This document shows, one piece after another, positions 11,216 through 11,245 of a stretch of 11,245 nt of DNA (position 1 is its first letter; each line of letters starts with the position of its first letter). Made by a program: the position numbers and the translations under genes. The DNA lies in assembly GCA_946183385.1 (NCBI GenBank), contig CAMHBN010000042.1, positions 1 to 11,245 of the forward strand, given 5' to 3'. A model generated the notes under the pieces. The model saw only the letters and a list, made by a program, of their open reading frames with translations, was not told where the DNA came from and made no database searches. The DNA comes from an uncultured Ruminococcus sp. (GTDB taxonomy: Bacteria; Bacillota; Clostridia; Oscillospirales; Ruminococcaceae).

Positions 11216-11245
11216 GCTGGTGTAGCTCAGTTGGTAGAGCAGCTG
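11216..11245 (+). tRNA. partial tRNA, probably tRNA-Thr
   Basis: The first 30 nt of a tRNA are present: acceptor strand GCTGGTG, TA, and D-arm GCTC...GAGC, then the start of the anticodon stem (AGCTG). The window ends before the anticodon. The acceptor strand and the AGCTG stem match my memory of bacterial tRNA-Thr (TGT), but other isotypes are possible. Confidence 0.8.

Overview
The window looks like a chromosomal segment from a cellulosome-producing Ruminococcus of the R. flavefaciens / R. champanellensis type. This is an inference from three secreted plant-polysaccharide hydrolases (one GH10 xylanase, two GH9 cellulases). Each ends in a type-I-like dockerin with the same signature (GDxNxD...VADAVAILQ, an extended second calcium loop, final LP), and each is joined by Thr-rich linkers. 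Sigma-70-type promoters with consensus TTGACA/TATAAT boxes and strong purine-rich Shine-Dalgarno sites fit a low-to-mid GC Gram-positive. The species cannot be fixed from the sequence alone.

Layout. Positions 1-330 are the tail of an rRNA operon: 5S rRNA, a truncated 5' tRNA half, then a complete tRNA-Asn with a terminator. A perfect-consensus promoter then drives a membrane-anchored NAPE-PLD/UlaG-like metallo-beta-lactamase-fold hydrolase (426-1529). Positions 1530-1762 hold a repeat-rich convergent gap with several hairpins. From 1763 to 9014, all on the minus strand and in transcription order, lie a GH9 with two Cna-B/SpaA-like modules and a dockerin (6606-9014), a second GH9 with an extra beta-rich putative carbohydrate-binding module and a dockerin (4023-6245), and a CBM22-GH10-dockerin xylanase (1763-3745). 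Each has its own terminator and its own intergenic region, so they look like three single-gene transcription units rather than one operon. Their products would be exported and docked onto a scaffoldin that is not in this window, to attack cellulose and xylan together.

Positions 9254-9976 encode RsmE (16S rRNA m3U1498 methyltransferase, TTG start), followed by a small membrane-anchored acidic helical protein (10085-10489) with its own promoter and terminator. The right end carries tRNA-Pro, about 450 nt of non-coding repeats (a 66-nt direct repeat with 100-nt periodicity, then an array of tight hairpins mostly with 1- to 3-nt loops), and the start of a probable tRNA-Thr. The two tRNA genes have almost matching consensus promoters.

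The least explained material is non-coding. It includes nested inverted repeats in front of the GH9 genes that share a TACAAAACGG core, a 12-bp dyad over the GH10 -35 box, a stable hairpin in the GH10 5' leader whose 5' arm could also mask the ribosome-binding site, and a family of hairpin repeats present at both ends of the window. I did not find CRISPR, phage, toxin-antitoxin or insertion-sequence genes.
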